Positions 9,001-15,098 of a stretch of DNA of 64,000 nt are shown here, one piece after another. Below the pieces are notes generated by a model. It made no database searches, was not told the DNA's origin, and saw only the letters and a program-made list of their open reading frames with translations. Position numbers and translations under genes: made by a program. Source of the stretch: Crossiella cryophila (GTDB taxonomy: Bacteria; Actinomycetota; Actinomycetes; Mycobacteriales; Pseudonocardiaceae); assembly GCF_014204915.1 (NCBI RefSeq), contig NZ_JACHMH010000001.1, positions 7,403,501 to 7,467,500 of the forward strand. Direction: 5' to 3'. Every line of letters starts with the position of its first letter. Position 1 is the stretch's first letter.

Positions 9001-11621
9001 GCCCAGCGCAGGGCCACGCCGCTGCTGTGCAGCACGGTGAGCGCGGTGGTGATCGCCTCGACCTCGCCGCGGTCCGGCCGCAGCACCGAGGTGATCGCGG
9101 GCGCGGGGTCGGCGGTGGCCAGGCTGCTCTCGGTGAGGGTGCCGATGGTGGTGTCCGGGCCCAGGTCCAGGAAGGCGCGGACGCCGTGCTCGTGCAGCCA
9201 GGACACCGCGTCGGCGAAGCGCACGGTGGCCCGGATCTGCCCGGCCCAGTACTCGGCACTGGTCAGTTCGGCCACGGTGGCCTGCGCGCCGGTGACCGTG
9301 GAGACCACCGGGATTCGGGGCGGCTGCGGGGAAAGGCCCTCGACCACGCGCTGGAACTCCGCCACGGCGGGGTCCATGTGCGGGGAGTGGAAGGCGTGCG
9401 AGACGTGCAGGCGGCGGGTGCGCCTGCCCTGTTCGGCGAAGGTGGCGGCGATCTCGGTGACCGCGTCCTCGTCGCCGGAGAGCACCACGTGCCGCGGCCC
9501 GTTCACCGCGGCCAGGGTCAGCTGCGCTTCGCGTCCGGCCAGCAGCGGGCGGACCTCGGCCTCGGTGGCGTCCACCGCGACCATCGCGCCCCCGGCGGGC
9601 AGCGCCTGCATCAGCCGCGCGCGGGCGGCGACCAGGGTGGCGGCCTCGGTCAGCGAGAACACCCCGGCCACGTGGGCAGCGGCGATCTCGCCGACGGAGT
9701 GCCCGGCCAGGAAGTCCGGGCTGACGCCCCAGGACTCCAGGAGCCGGAACAGGGCCACCTCGACCGCGAAGATCGCGGGCTGGGCGAATCCGGTGCGGGA
9801 CAGCAGTTCCGCGTCCTCACCCCAGACGATCTCGCGCAGCGGGGTGTCCAGCAGCGGGTCGAATTCGGCCAGCACCGCGTCAAAAGTCTCGGCGAACACG
9901 GGGAAGCGGCTGTGCAGTTCCCGGCCCATGGCCAGTCGCTGCGAGCCCTGCCCGGCGAAGAGCACGGCCAGCTTCGGCCGCTCGTGCACGACACTGCCGA
10001 CCGCGGCGCCCTCGGCCAGCTCGGCCAGTCCGGCGCGGGCGGCCTCGATGTCCGCCACCACCAGTGCGGCGCGGTGCTCGAACGGCGAACGCGACACCGC
10101 CAGGGAGTAGGCCAGGTCGGTGGTGCTCAGCCCGGGTTCGGAATCCAGGCGGGCCACCAGGTTCGCGGCCTGCGCACGCAGCGCGTCCGCGGTGCGACCG
10201 GCCACCAGCAGTGGCACCGGCCAGGTCTTGGGATCGGGCTTGGGTTCCGGCGCGGGCTCGGTGGCCTGCTCCTCCTCCGGCTCCAGCTCCAGGATCACGT
10301 GCGCGTTGGTGCCGCTGAGCCCGAAGGAGGACACGCCCGCGCGGCGCGGTTCCCCGGTCTCCGGCCACGGGGTGGCCTCGGTGAGCAGCTCCACCCGGCC
10401 GACGGTCCAGTCCACCTGGTCGGTGGGCCTGCGCACGTGCAACGTCTGCGGGGCCAGGCCGTGCCGCATGGCCTGCACCATCTTGATCACACCGGCCACG
10501 CCGGCGGCGGACTGGGTGTGGCCGAGGTTGGACTTGATCGACCCCAGCAGCAGCGGACGGTCGCGGTCCCGGCCGTAGACGGCCAGCAGCGCCTCGGCCT
10601 CCACCGGGTCGCCCAGTGGGGTGCCGGTGCCGTGCGCCTCCACCACGTCGACCTGGCGCGGGGCCAGCCGCGCGTCCTGCAGCGCGGCCTCGATGACGCG
10701 TTGCTGGGACGGACCGTTCGGGGCGGTCAGTCCGTTGGACGCGCCGTCGGAGTTCACCGCCGAACCGCTGACCACCGCGAGGATCCGGTGGCCGTTGCGG
10801 CGGGCGTCGGAAAGGCGTTCCAGCATGAGCACGCCGACGCCCTCGGACCAGCCGGTGCCGTCGGCGTCGTCGGAGAAGGACCGGCAGTAGCCGTCGGCGG
10901 CCAGCCCGCCCTGCTTGTTGAACTCGGTGATGGTGCCGGGACTGGACATCACCGTCACACCGCCGGCCAGCGCCAGCGAGCACTCCCCCGCGCGCAGTGC
11001 CCTGGCCGCCAGGTGCAGCGTGACCAGGGAGGTCGAACACGCGGTGTCCACGGTCAGCGTCGGGCCGACCAGTCCGAAGACATAGGCCAGCCGTCCACTC
11101 AGGACACTGGAGGTGGTGCCGGTGAGCGCGTACCCGCCGACGTTGTCGCGCGGGCCGAGCCGGTAGTCCTGCGGGATGGCGCCGACGAACACCCCGGTGC
11201 TGGATCCCTTGAGGGTGAGCGGATCCAGCCCGGAGCGTTCCATCGCTTCCCAGGACACCTCCAGCAGCAACCGCTGCTGGGGGTCCATGGCCAGCGCCTC
11301 ACGCGGGGAGATGCCGAAGAACTCCGGATCGAACATCGGTGCGTCGTAGAGGAAGCCGCCGGAGATGGGCGAGGCGGAACCGCCCTCGTCCAGGTACCAG
11401 CCGCGATCGGCCGGGAGGCTGCCGACCCCGTCGGACGCTGACTCGACCAGTCGCCACAGATCCTCGGGAGAGGTGATGTCGCCGGGGTAGCGACACGCCA
11501 TCCCGATGATGGCGATCGGTTCGTGGGAGGCCGCCTCAAGCTCGTGCAGGCGCCGCCGGGTCCGTTGCAGGTCGGCGCTGGCACGCTTGAGGTAGTCGCG
11601 GAGTTTCTGTTCGTTGTCCAT
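1..11621 (-). CDS. Modular type I polyketide synthase, three modules seen, C-terminus beyond the left edge
   Basis: The frame is open from the ATG at 11621 to base 1 (about 3,873 residues) and continues outside. It begins MDNEQKLRDYLKRASADL, a coiled-coil docking helix, so it takes a chain from another PKS protein rather than loading a starter. Module 1: KS (TACSTS near residue 194), AT with GHSVGE and HAFH (malonyl-CoA type), DH with H-x3-A-x4-P near 952 and HPVLLD near 1112, KR with TGGLSGLG, LxD (B-type) and the catalytic NYAAGN, then ACP. Module 2: KS (TACSSS), malonyl AT (GHSIGE, HAFH), no DH, KR with catalytic Tyr but neither LDD nor the A-type Trp, ACP (LGFDSL). Module 3: KS (TACSSS) and an AT with GHSQGE, typical of methylmalonyl-CoA, cut by the edge. 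No ER is seen. It starts 31 bp after the P450-like gene and is probably co-transcribed with it. Predicted segment: one CH=CH unit, one hydroxyl unit, then a methyl-branched unit. Confidence 0.95.
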   Translation of the reverse strand, partial: MDNEQKLRDYLKRASADLQRTRRRLHELEAASHEPIAIIGMACRYPGDITSPEDLWRLVESASDGVGSLPADRGWYLDEGGSASPISGGFLYDAPMFDPEFFGISPREALAMDPQQRLLLEVSWEAMERSGLDPLTLKGSSTGVFVGAIPQDYRLGPRDNVGGYALTGTTSSVLSGRLAYVFGLVGPTLTVDTACSTSLVTLHLAARALRAGECSLALAGGVTVMSSPGTITEFNKQGGLAADGYCRSFSDDADGTGWSEGVGVLMLERLSDARRNGHRILAVVSGSAVNSDGASNGLTAPNGPSQQRVIEAALQDARLAPRQVDVVEAHGTGTPLGDPVEAEALLAVYGRDRDRPLLLGSIKSNLGHTQSAAGVAGVIKMVQAMRHGLAPQTLHVRRPTDQVDWTVGRVELLTEATPWPETGEPRRAGVSSFGLSGTNAHVILELEPEEEQATEPAPEPKPDPKTWPVPLLVAGRTADALRAQAANLVARLDSEPGLSTTDLAYSLAVSRSPFEHRAALVVADIEAARAGLAELAEGAAVGSVVHERPKLAVLFAGQGSQRLAMGRELHSRFPVFAETFDAVLAEFDPLLDTPLREIVWGEDAELLSRTGFAQPAIFAVEVALFRLLESWGVSPDFLAGHSVGEIAAAHVAGVFSLTEAATLVAARARLMQALPAGGAMVAVDATEAEVRPLLAGREAQLTLAAVNGPRHVVLSGDEDAVTEIAATFAEQGRRTRRLHVSHAFHSPHMDPAVAEFQRVVEGLSPQPPRIPVVSTVTGAQATVAELTSAEYWAGQIRATVRFADAVSWLHEHGVRAFLDLGPDTTIGTLTESSLATADPAPAITSVLRPDRGEVEAITTALTVLHSSGVALRWAAYFDGINATEVDLPTYPFQRRRFWPRDGYRADVGSVRSAGLSAARHPLLAATVSLAGSEGTLLTGRLAVRDHPWLAGHRVGADVVLPGAALIELVTRAADEVGCDNIRELTTTTALRLPGDGGVQLQLQIGPDEDGRREVAVYSRPDDQDDLPWTKHATAILERGGLDGLAGETEWPPAGAEPVDVSGLYAGMGEGGVNYGPSFQGLRAAWKLGTEVFAEVELPAEVAGDAAEFGLHPVLLDSALHAAHLAELDASVQGGLPFHWEDVRLHAAGAPAARVRLTPAGDRISLTISDHTGALIAAVGAVVLRTPSGSAPVATGNLYRLDWTETGEQPTTPARIGLLGPDHFDLAALLDLPLAADLDSLAEGEMPTVVLHQAWTEESPRPGAHELTASALARLRDWLEDSRFPGAELIVVTRGATGAVTDPAAAAVWGLVRTAQAEHPGRFRLLDLDPGATDSAELVRTALAGTEPQLALRDNKILAARLARAIPAEDAPAAWDENGTVVITGGLSGLGAVLARHLVTSRGTRSLLLLSRSGLATAGAENLVAELTELGALVTVAACDVADRDSLFAALQQVPAEHPITAVCHSAGVLADGVISTLTAEQLTAALRPKVDGAWHLHDLIGDTATLVLFSSLAGLLGAPGQGNYAAGNAFLDALTAHRRTLGLPGVSLAWGPWAETAGMTAELGGAQVQRLRRLGTPPLAESDGLALFDLAVTAGEPVLAPVRLDFGVLRSAPEVPSVLRGLLGQTRRRVTAGPLGGQRPKQRAVLGKREATDLVSQQIAAVLGHTDGTTIDPGRPLAELGFDSLTAVELRNRLSAATGLRLSPTLVFDHPNLGELVEHILRESGSVAGPVAVSAVPYGAVSDDPIVIVGMGCRYPGGVSSPDDLWGLLAEGRDAITGFPDNRGWDLATLYHPDPDHPGTAYTRSGGFLRDAGQFDPAFFGMGPREALATDAQQRLLLEVSWEAIERAGIDPRRLRGSRTGVFAGVMYGDYGALLAGADFEGHAGTGTSGSIVSGRVSYALGLEGPAVTVDTACSSSLVAMHWAMQALRSGECTLALAGGVTVMATPGAFIEFSRQRGLAKDGRCKAYSDSADGVSWAEGVGVVVLERQSDAIRNGHQILAVVRGSAVNSDGSSNGLTAPNGGAQQRVIRDALAGAGLSTSDVDVIEGHGTGTALGDPVEARALLATYGQDRTEPVLLGSVKSNIGHTQAAAGVAGIIKMVLAMRHGQVPKTLHVDTPSSHVDWAEGALSLLAEPTVWPEADRPRRAAVSSFGFSGTNAHVILEAPPAPVAREIEAEPEIIAPVLLSARSATALRRQASRLTSRVTETTRLTDLAYSLAATRSRFEHRAVLTAADPAALRKALTALADGGPSPAVATGEASPSLRLAALFTGQGSQRPGMGAELRQRFPVFATALDEVFAAVDPHLDRPLAEVMFAADSELLDRTEWTQPAVFALEVALHRLLESWGVRPDFLIGHSIGELAAAHVAGVFSLADAAKLVVARGRLMQALRQDGAMVAVQATEEEVRPQLTDGVVISAVNGPRSVVLGGDEAATLAVAAHFDEQGRRTRRLNTSHAFHTPHMDGMLTEFLAIAGEVDYQPPTIPIVSTVTGHLVEDTELCAPEYWAGQVRATVRFADAVRTAARLGVAAYVEIGPDSVLCAMAAETLGESTDIEPVPALRAKREEERTLVEALGRLHIQGVDVDWDAFFGPGRTVLDLPTYAFDHQLFWPRASTPVARPAELRYRADWASLGSVAVPQLSGLWLLVDVADEIAATLESHGAQVRQLTLDAALPTRLAELDQDVAGVLSGLPLIGTHNLLRALVAAGVEAPLWTVTRQAVSTGTEDLPPNPDQATVWGYGRAAALEFPAGWGGLIDLAADADPDDLVRALGAGWPGEDQLALRAAGAFGRRLVRHEGTEPTAELPTNGTVLVTGGTGGLGGEVARWLATAGVRHLVLTSRKGPDAPGARALEAELAELGATVDFRACDAADRNALAAVLDAVPAEYPLIGVVHAAGVSELRPIVETDPAELAASMAAKVLGAANLDALLAETDLDLFVLFGSIAGVVGSGGQAAYSAANAYLDTLAEHRRSRGLHATSLGWGPWAEAGLAADDTARERLARHGMRPLLTGPALAELRRALAGDQPAVMVADIDWVTYLQVFTSRRPSALLAGLVETAADAPASGTETELTARLARLSEVDQLRVLIDVVRAEAAAVLGHDSPAELNERRAFRDLGFDSLGAIELRRRLGKLTGRPLSNTMVFDHPTPEALAKYVRAEISGARDGVTGPVASIAADEPIAIVGLSCRYPGGIADPEQLWRLVADGVDAISGFPPERGWPEAAIYDPDPDNPTTTYTTQGGFLTDPDAFDPAFFGISPREALGMDPQQRLLLEVTWEAFERAGLDPQTLRGTLTGTYVGSSYTEYGAGQEVDGQVVTGTIPSILSGRVAYVLGLEGPAVTVDTACSSSLVAIHLAAQALRNGETTLAVAGGVTVMPNPGPWIAFSRQRALAADGRSKAFSDEADGMVLAEGIGMLVLQRLSDARREGRPVLAVIKGSAINSDGASNGLTAPNGPSQERVIRQALANARLTANDVDVVEAHGTGTALGDPIEAQALQRTYGLERSPEQPLWLGSIKSNIGHSQSAAGVAGVIKMIMAMRYGQLPRTLHVDTLSTHVDWSASAVTPLAEPVEWTRGDRPRRAAVSSFGISGTNAHVILEQDDTPPTPATVPVTPPAAVPLVLAAKSENALRGQAEQLSTVDESALDLGYSLVTSRSTFDHRAVLITGADGHEDLVRALADGESAPGVVSGVADIDGRTLFVFPGQGAQWLGMGAKLLDESPVFAARMAECAAALDPFIDFSLLDLVRGAADAPSLELVDVVQPASFAVMVSLAALWQSYGVRPDAVLGHSQGEIAAAVVSGALSLQDGARVVALRSQAIRRRMGGSGGMMSVALSAEEVLPRLGEHLHLAALNSPRSVVVCGVPEALDALGEQLAAEEI

Positions 11622-11652
11622 CGGCACCTGGTGTTGTCGGGGACTCGGTGAG

Positions 11653-12831
11653 CTACCAGGCCACGGGCAGCGAATCGACGCTCACGGCGAACCGATCGTC
11701 GTCCGCGCCCACGCCCAGCACCTCTTGTAGCTCCGCGTCGAGTCGCAAGGTCGGAATCCGGGTGAACAAGGTGGTGAAGATGACGTCCAGCTCCATCCGC
11801 ACCAGCGGAGCCCCGACGCAGTGCCACGCCCCGTGCGCGAACGTCAGGTGCTGATTGGGATTTCGCCGGAGGTCGATCCGCTCGGCGTCCGGGAACGCGC
11901 TGGGGTCGAAGTTGCCGACACCGAAGTCCGGCAACACGAGGTCGCCGCCGCGAATGGTCTCCCCGGCGATCTCGATGTCCTCCTGCGCGTAGTGCGGCAG
12001 CCACAGACCGCCGACGTTGTTGGTGCGCAGCAGTTCCTCGATGGCGGTGGCCATCAGCTCCGGCTTGCTCATCAGTTCCTCGCGGAGGTCCGGACGAGTG
12101 AGCAGGCGCAGTGTTCCGTTCACCACGGCGGCCGAGGTGCTGCCGTGTCCGGCGAAGATCAGCATGATCGCCAGCGAGGCGAGGTTCCAGTCATCCACCC
12201 GGTCGGACAGCGCCGAGAGGAAGTCATCGCCGGGATTTCGGCGTTTCTCCGCGGCCAGCTCGGCCAGGAAGGACAACGCCGCCATCCGTTCTTCCTCGGT
12301 GGCGTCCATGCGGTGCATGACATCAAGCAGTTCGAGCAGTTTGGCCCTGGCGTCAACGGGCACGCCGATCAGCTCGAACAGCACCAGTCCTGGCACCGGC
12401 ATGGCGAACTCGGCACGGAGGTCTACCGGGTGACCCGCGCTGAGCATCCGATCGATCGCCTCGTCGACCACGGCCTGCACCCGGGGCCGCAGCGTCACCA
12501 TTCGCTTGCGCGAGAAGTAGGGCGCCACCAGCCCGCGGACCTCGGCGTGGACCTCCCTCGGGTCCATGTCACCGACTTCGGTCGCGGCCATTTCCAGCAT
12601 GGAGTTGTCATAAACCCGGGGCGCGTTGCGCGGATCCGGGTGCGTGCGGCCAATCCTTCTGTCCACGAGCAGCGCACGGATTTCCTCGAACCCCAGCACC
12701 AACCAGGCATCGTCGCCGGTGGACGTGCGAACCCGCCACAGCGGCTTCTCCGCCAGCATGGCGAGCATGACCGGGTTGTCGGTCAGTGCGGGGACACGGA
12801 GGGATTCCAGGTCAACTGGCTGCTTTGACAA
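11653..12831 (-). CDS. Cytochrome P450-like protein with altered I-helix and heme-loop motifs
   Basis: 392 residues from a TTG start preceded by GAAGAAAGG; a GTG at 12876 is an alternative. The P450 fold is evident: EELLR (ExxR) near residue 265 and FAHGAWHCVG near 336, where the heme-ligand Cys is kept but the usual His/Arg two residues before it is Trp. The I-helix reads AGHGSTS instead of AG-x-[D/E]-T-T, so the proton-relay acid is missing and the first Thr is Ser. In macrolide clusters, P450-like proteins of the EryCII/DesVIII family act as non-catalytic partners of desosamine-type glycosyltransferases, but those lack the Cys. This one could be that partner for the transferase at 15099-16379 or an unusual monooxygenase. 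It sits 31 bp upstream of the PKS gene. Confidence 0.85.
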   Translation of the reverse strand: MSKQPVDLESLRVPALTDNPVMLAMLAEKPLWRVRTSTGDDAWLVLGFEEIRALLVDRRIGRTHPDPRNAPRVYDNSMLEMAATEVGDMDPREVHAEVRGLVAPYFSRKRMVTLRPRVQAVVDEAIDRMLSAGHPVDLRAEFAMPVPGLVLFELIGVPVDARAKLLELLDVMHRMDATEEERMAALSFLAELAAEKRRNPGDDFLSALSDRVDDWNLASLAIMLIFAGHGSTSAAVVNGTLRLLTRPDLREELMSKPELMATAIEELLRTNNVGGLWLPHYAQEDIEIAGETIRGGDLVLPDFGVGNFDPSAFPDAERIDLRRNPNQHLTFAHGAWHCVGAPLVRMELDVIFTTLFTRIPTLRLDAELQEVLGVGADDDRFAVSVDSLPVAW

Positions 12832-12895
12832 GGTGAAACCTTTCTTCCCGGGGCGGTTGCTCTGGGACCGGTACACCGAGTCTCACGTAGCTGCG

Positions 12896-12911
12896 AAGGG
12901 GAAATCCTTAG
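12896..12911. promoter_or_regulatory. Candidate PAS-LuxR (PimM-type) operator upstream of the P450-PKS operon
   Basis: AAGGGGAAATCCTTAG matches the published PimM palindrome CTVGGGAWWTCCCBAG at 13 of 16 positions by eye. It lies 65-80 bp before the chosen start of the P450-like gene, in the 198-bp gap behind the aminotransferase. A PAS-LuxR regulator is encoded at 31666-32352. The assignment is by motif similarity only. Confidence 0.5.
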
Positions 12912-13029
12912 TGTCCAGGGGGGAAAGTTGGTTCGTTCGGGGTACACGGCACACCGCCGGGGCAGGGTAGGGCGCCGCCCCGGCGGTGTGCCGGATGAGC
13001 CAGGTCCGGGCGAGAACCTGGCGGGTCTT

Positions 13030-14193
13030 TCAGGAGGTGGTCACCGGCGCGAGCGCGGCCACGCTGGCCTTGACCGAGTCCACCACCACGGCCACGTCGT
13101 CATCGGAGATGGACTGGTGCAGTGGCAGCAGGATGGTGGTCTCCGCGGCCAGTTCGGTGCCGGGCAGGTCGGCGTCCACCGCGCCGTAGATCGGCACCCG
13201 GTGCAGTGGCGGGTAGCGGAAGGTGGTGTACACGCCGGCCGCGAGGAGGTCGGCGGCGATGCGGTCGCGCAGCGCGGTCTCGCACTGGATCCAGTAGAAG
13301 TAGCCGGAACTGCGGTGTCCGGCGGGCAGCGGCGGCGGGGTGCGCACGCCCGGCACGTCGGCCAGCAGCCGGTCGTAGGCGGCGGCGATCTCCAGCCTGC
13401 GCTCGACGAACCCGGGCAGCTTGGCCAGCTGCACGCTGCCCAGCGCACCGGTGATGTCGTTGCCCATGATCCGGCGGCCGAACTCCTCGATCTCCAGGTC
13501 CCACCAGCGCTGGGCGCGGGCCTTGGACTTGACGAACCCGCTGGCCGACTTGCCCAGCCCGAAGTAGGCCAGCCGCTTGGCCCTGGCCGCCACCTCGGGG
13601 TCACGGGCGTAGAACATGCCACCGTCGCCGGTGACCAGGATCTTCATCGCGTCGAAGCTCCACACCGCGATGTCGCCGAAGGTCCCGCAGGCCCGACCGT
13701 CCACAGTGGAGGCCACCGCGCAGGCGGCGTCCTCGATCAGCGTGATGTCGCGCTCCCGGCACAGCTTGGCGACCGCCTCGATATCGCCGGGCTGGCCGCC
13801 GAAGTGCAGGGTGAGCACCGCCTTGGTGGCCGGGGTCAGCGCCGCGGCGATGTGCTCGGCGCTGGGGTTCATCGTGTGCGGGTCCACATCGCAGAACACC
13901 GGCCGGGCGCCGGAAGCGGCGACCGCGTTGCCCGCGGCGACGAAGTGGGCCGAGGGCAGCACCACGTCGTCACCGGGCCCCAGCCCGAGCAGTTCGATGG
14001 CCAGGAACAGCCCGGAGGTGGCGCTGTTGATGTGGAAGACCTGCTCGGCAGGCACGTCGAGGTGCGCGGCGAACGCGGCCTCGAAGGCCGCCGCCCGCGC
14101 CCCATACCCGAGCCAGTTGCTCTCGAACACCTCCGCGACCGCCGCGGCCTCCTCCGCCCCAAGCGAAGGCTGGAACACATTGATCTTGGCCAT
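13030..14193 (-). CDS. PLP-dependent sugar aminotransferase (DegT/DnrJ/EryC1 family)
   Basis: 387 residues from ATG 14193, preceded by GGGAGGGG at 5 nt. Fold-type I sugar aminotransferase: it would transfer an amino group from Glu to a keto-deoxyhexose nucleotide. Visible features are the PLP-binding stretch with INSATSG near residue 54, the Asp of LIEDAACAV near 160 and the PLP lysine in SFDAMKILVTGDGG near 190. The family includes DesI, SpnR (4-amination), DesV/TylB (3-amination) and NysDII (GDP-sugar), and the sequence alone does not let me choose. The neighbouring N,N-dimethyltransferase says the new amine is then dimethylated. Repeat cluster A separates it from that gene. The supply of dTDP- or GDP-hexose is not fully in view. 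Confidence 0.9.
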   Translation of the reverse strand: MAKINVFQPSLGAEEAAAVAEVFESNWLGYGARAAAFEAAFAAHLDVPAEQVFHINSATSGLFLAIELLGLGPGDDVVLPSAHFVAAGNAVAASGARPVFCDVDPHTMNPSAEHIAAALTPATKAVLTLHFGGQPGDIEAVAKLCRERDITLIEDAACAVASTVDGRACGTFGDIAVWSFDAMKILVTGDGGMFYARDPEVAARAKRLAYFGLGKSASGFVKSKARAQRWWDLEIEEFGRRIMGNDITGALGSVQLAKLPGFVERRLEIAAAYDRLLADVPGVRTPPPLPAGHRSSGYFYWIQCETALRDRIAADLLAAGVYTTFRYPPLHRVPIYGAVDADLPGTELAAETTILLPLHQSISDDDVAVVVDSVKASVAALAPVTTS

Positions 14194-14231
14194 CAAATCC
14201 CCTCCCTACCTAGACGGTCCCCACCCACCGA

Positions 14232-14354
14232 GTGTTGGCCGTTCTCGTACGCCACGTTGGCCGAACTTGTACGCCGTTTTGGCCGTTCTGGTACGCCTGC
14301 GCTGGACCGGGGCGTACCAGAACGGCCAACACTGTGTACGACAACGGCCAACAC
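14232..14354. repeat. Intergenic 20-bp repeat cluster A (three forward, two inverted copies)
   Basis: Five copies of the unit GTGTTGGCCGTTNTNGTACG fill the gap between the methyltransferase stop and the aminotransferase start. Plus orientation: 14232-14251, 14253-14273, 14276-14295. Inverted: 14313-14332, 14334-14354. The third forward and first inverted copies pair over 20 bp with one mismatch across a 17-nt loop, and the other copies can pair outside them, giving a long nested hairpin. Units are separated by only 1-2 bp within each orientation. It lies downstream of one minus-strand gene and just upstream of the next. Confidence 0.9.
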
Positions 14355-14369
14355 GCCGGTGGGGTGGGG

Positions 14370-15095
14370 TCAGTTCGGCGCGGTCGCGACGAACAGGCCC
14401 CGGCCGGTCGGGGGGCCTGGGTGGTACTGGACGTTCAGGCCCGCGGACTCGAAGGCGTCGGTGTACTCGCTGATGTGGAACAGCGACAGCACGTCCAGCT
14501 CGGTGAAGCTCTCCACGCCGGTGTGGTCGGCCACCGTGTAGTGGATGGTCATCCGGCTGGTGTTGCCGTCCTTGACGGTGTGCGAGACGCGGGTGATGGC
14601 CTGCTCGCTGTCCTGGTAGGCCGAGGCGGCGAAGTAGCCGGGCAGGAAGGTCTCCGGCGTCCACCACGGCTCGACGATGACCACGCCGCCGGGGTTGAGG
14701 TGCGCGGCCATCCGGCTCAGCACCGTCTTCAGCTCACCAACCGAGGTCGGATAGGCGATGCTGTAACACATGCAGGTGATCGCGTCGTAGCGCTTGCCGA
14801 GGTCGAACTCGCGCATGTCCGCCTCGACGATGTCCGCCGCGGGCAGCTTGGTCCTGGCCACCTCGCACATGCCGGCGGACAGCTCGACGCCGTCGGCCAC
14901 CTCGAAGTGCTGGGCCATGGTGACCAGGTGGTTGCCGGTGCCACAGGCCACGTCCAGCACCGAGCTGGCGCCCGGCTTCAACGTCTTGATCCTGGTCGCC
15001 AGCATCTCGGCCTCGGCGCCCCAGTCCTTGCCGTTGCGGGTGCCGTAGACCACGTCGTAGATCGCTGCCTGGCGGTGTCCGTACTCGGTGCCCAT
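14370..15095 (-). CDS. dTDP-aminosugar N,N-dimethyltransferase (DesVI/EryCVI/TylM1 type)
   Basis: 241 residues. SAM-dependent class I methyltransferase: VLDVACGTGNH is motif I, followed by the acidic DGVELS and the motif VVIVEPWWTPETF, which is characteristic of the DesVI/TylM1 sugar N-methyltransferases, as are RVSHTVKDGN and the C-terminal GRGLFVA. The family adds two methyl groups to the amine of a 3- or 4-amino-6-deoxyhexose nucleotide before glycosyl transfer. Start ATG 15095 has GGAGAG upstream and follows the glycosyltransferase stop by 3 bp, so the two are translationally coupled. Repeat cluster A follows its stop directly. Confidence 0.93.
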   Translation of the reverse strand: MGTEYGHRQAAIYDVVYGTRNGKDWGAEAEMLATRIKTLKPGASSVLDVACGTGNHLVTMAQHFEVADGVELSAGMCEVARTKLPAADIVEADMREFDLGKRYDAITCMCYSIAYPTSVGELKTVLSRMAAHLNPGGVVIVEPWWTPETFLPGYFAASAYQDSEQAITRVSHTVKDGNTSRMTIHYTVADHTGVESFTELDVLSLFHISEYTDAFESAGLNVQYHPGPPTGRGLFVATAPN

Positions 15096-15098
15096 AGG

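Noticed and set aside
5475-11441. Very long plus-strand reading frames opposite the PKS
   Set aside because: They are antisense shadows caused by high third-position GC; translations are low-complexity Gly/Arg/Val-rich text with no domain, while the minus frame shows a continuous PKS.
11653-12831. Straight assignment as EryCII/DesVIII
   Set aside because: Those helpers lack the heme Cys, which is present here; kept as an open alternative.
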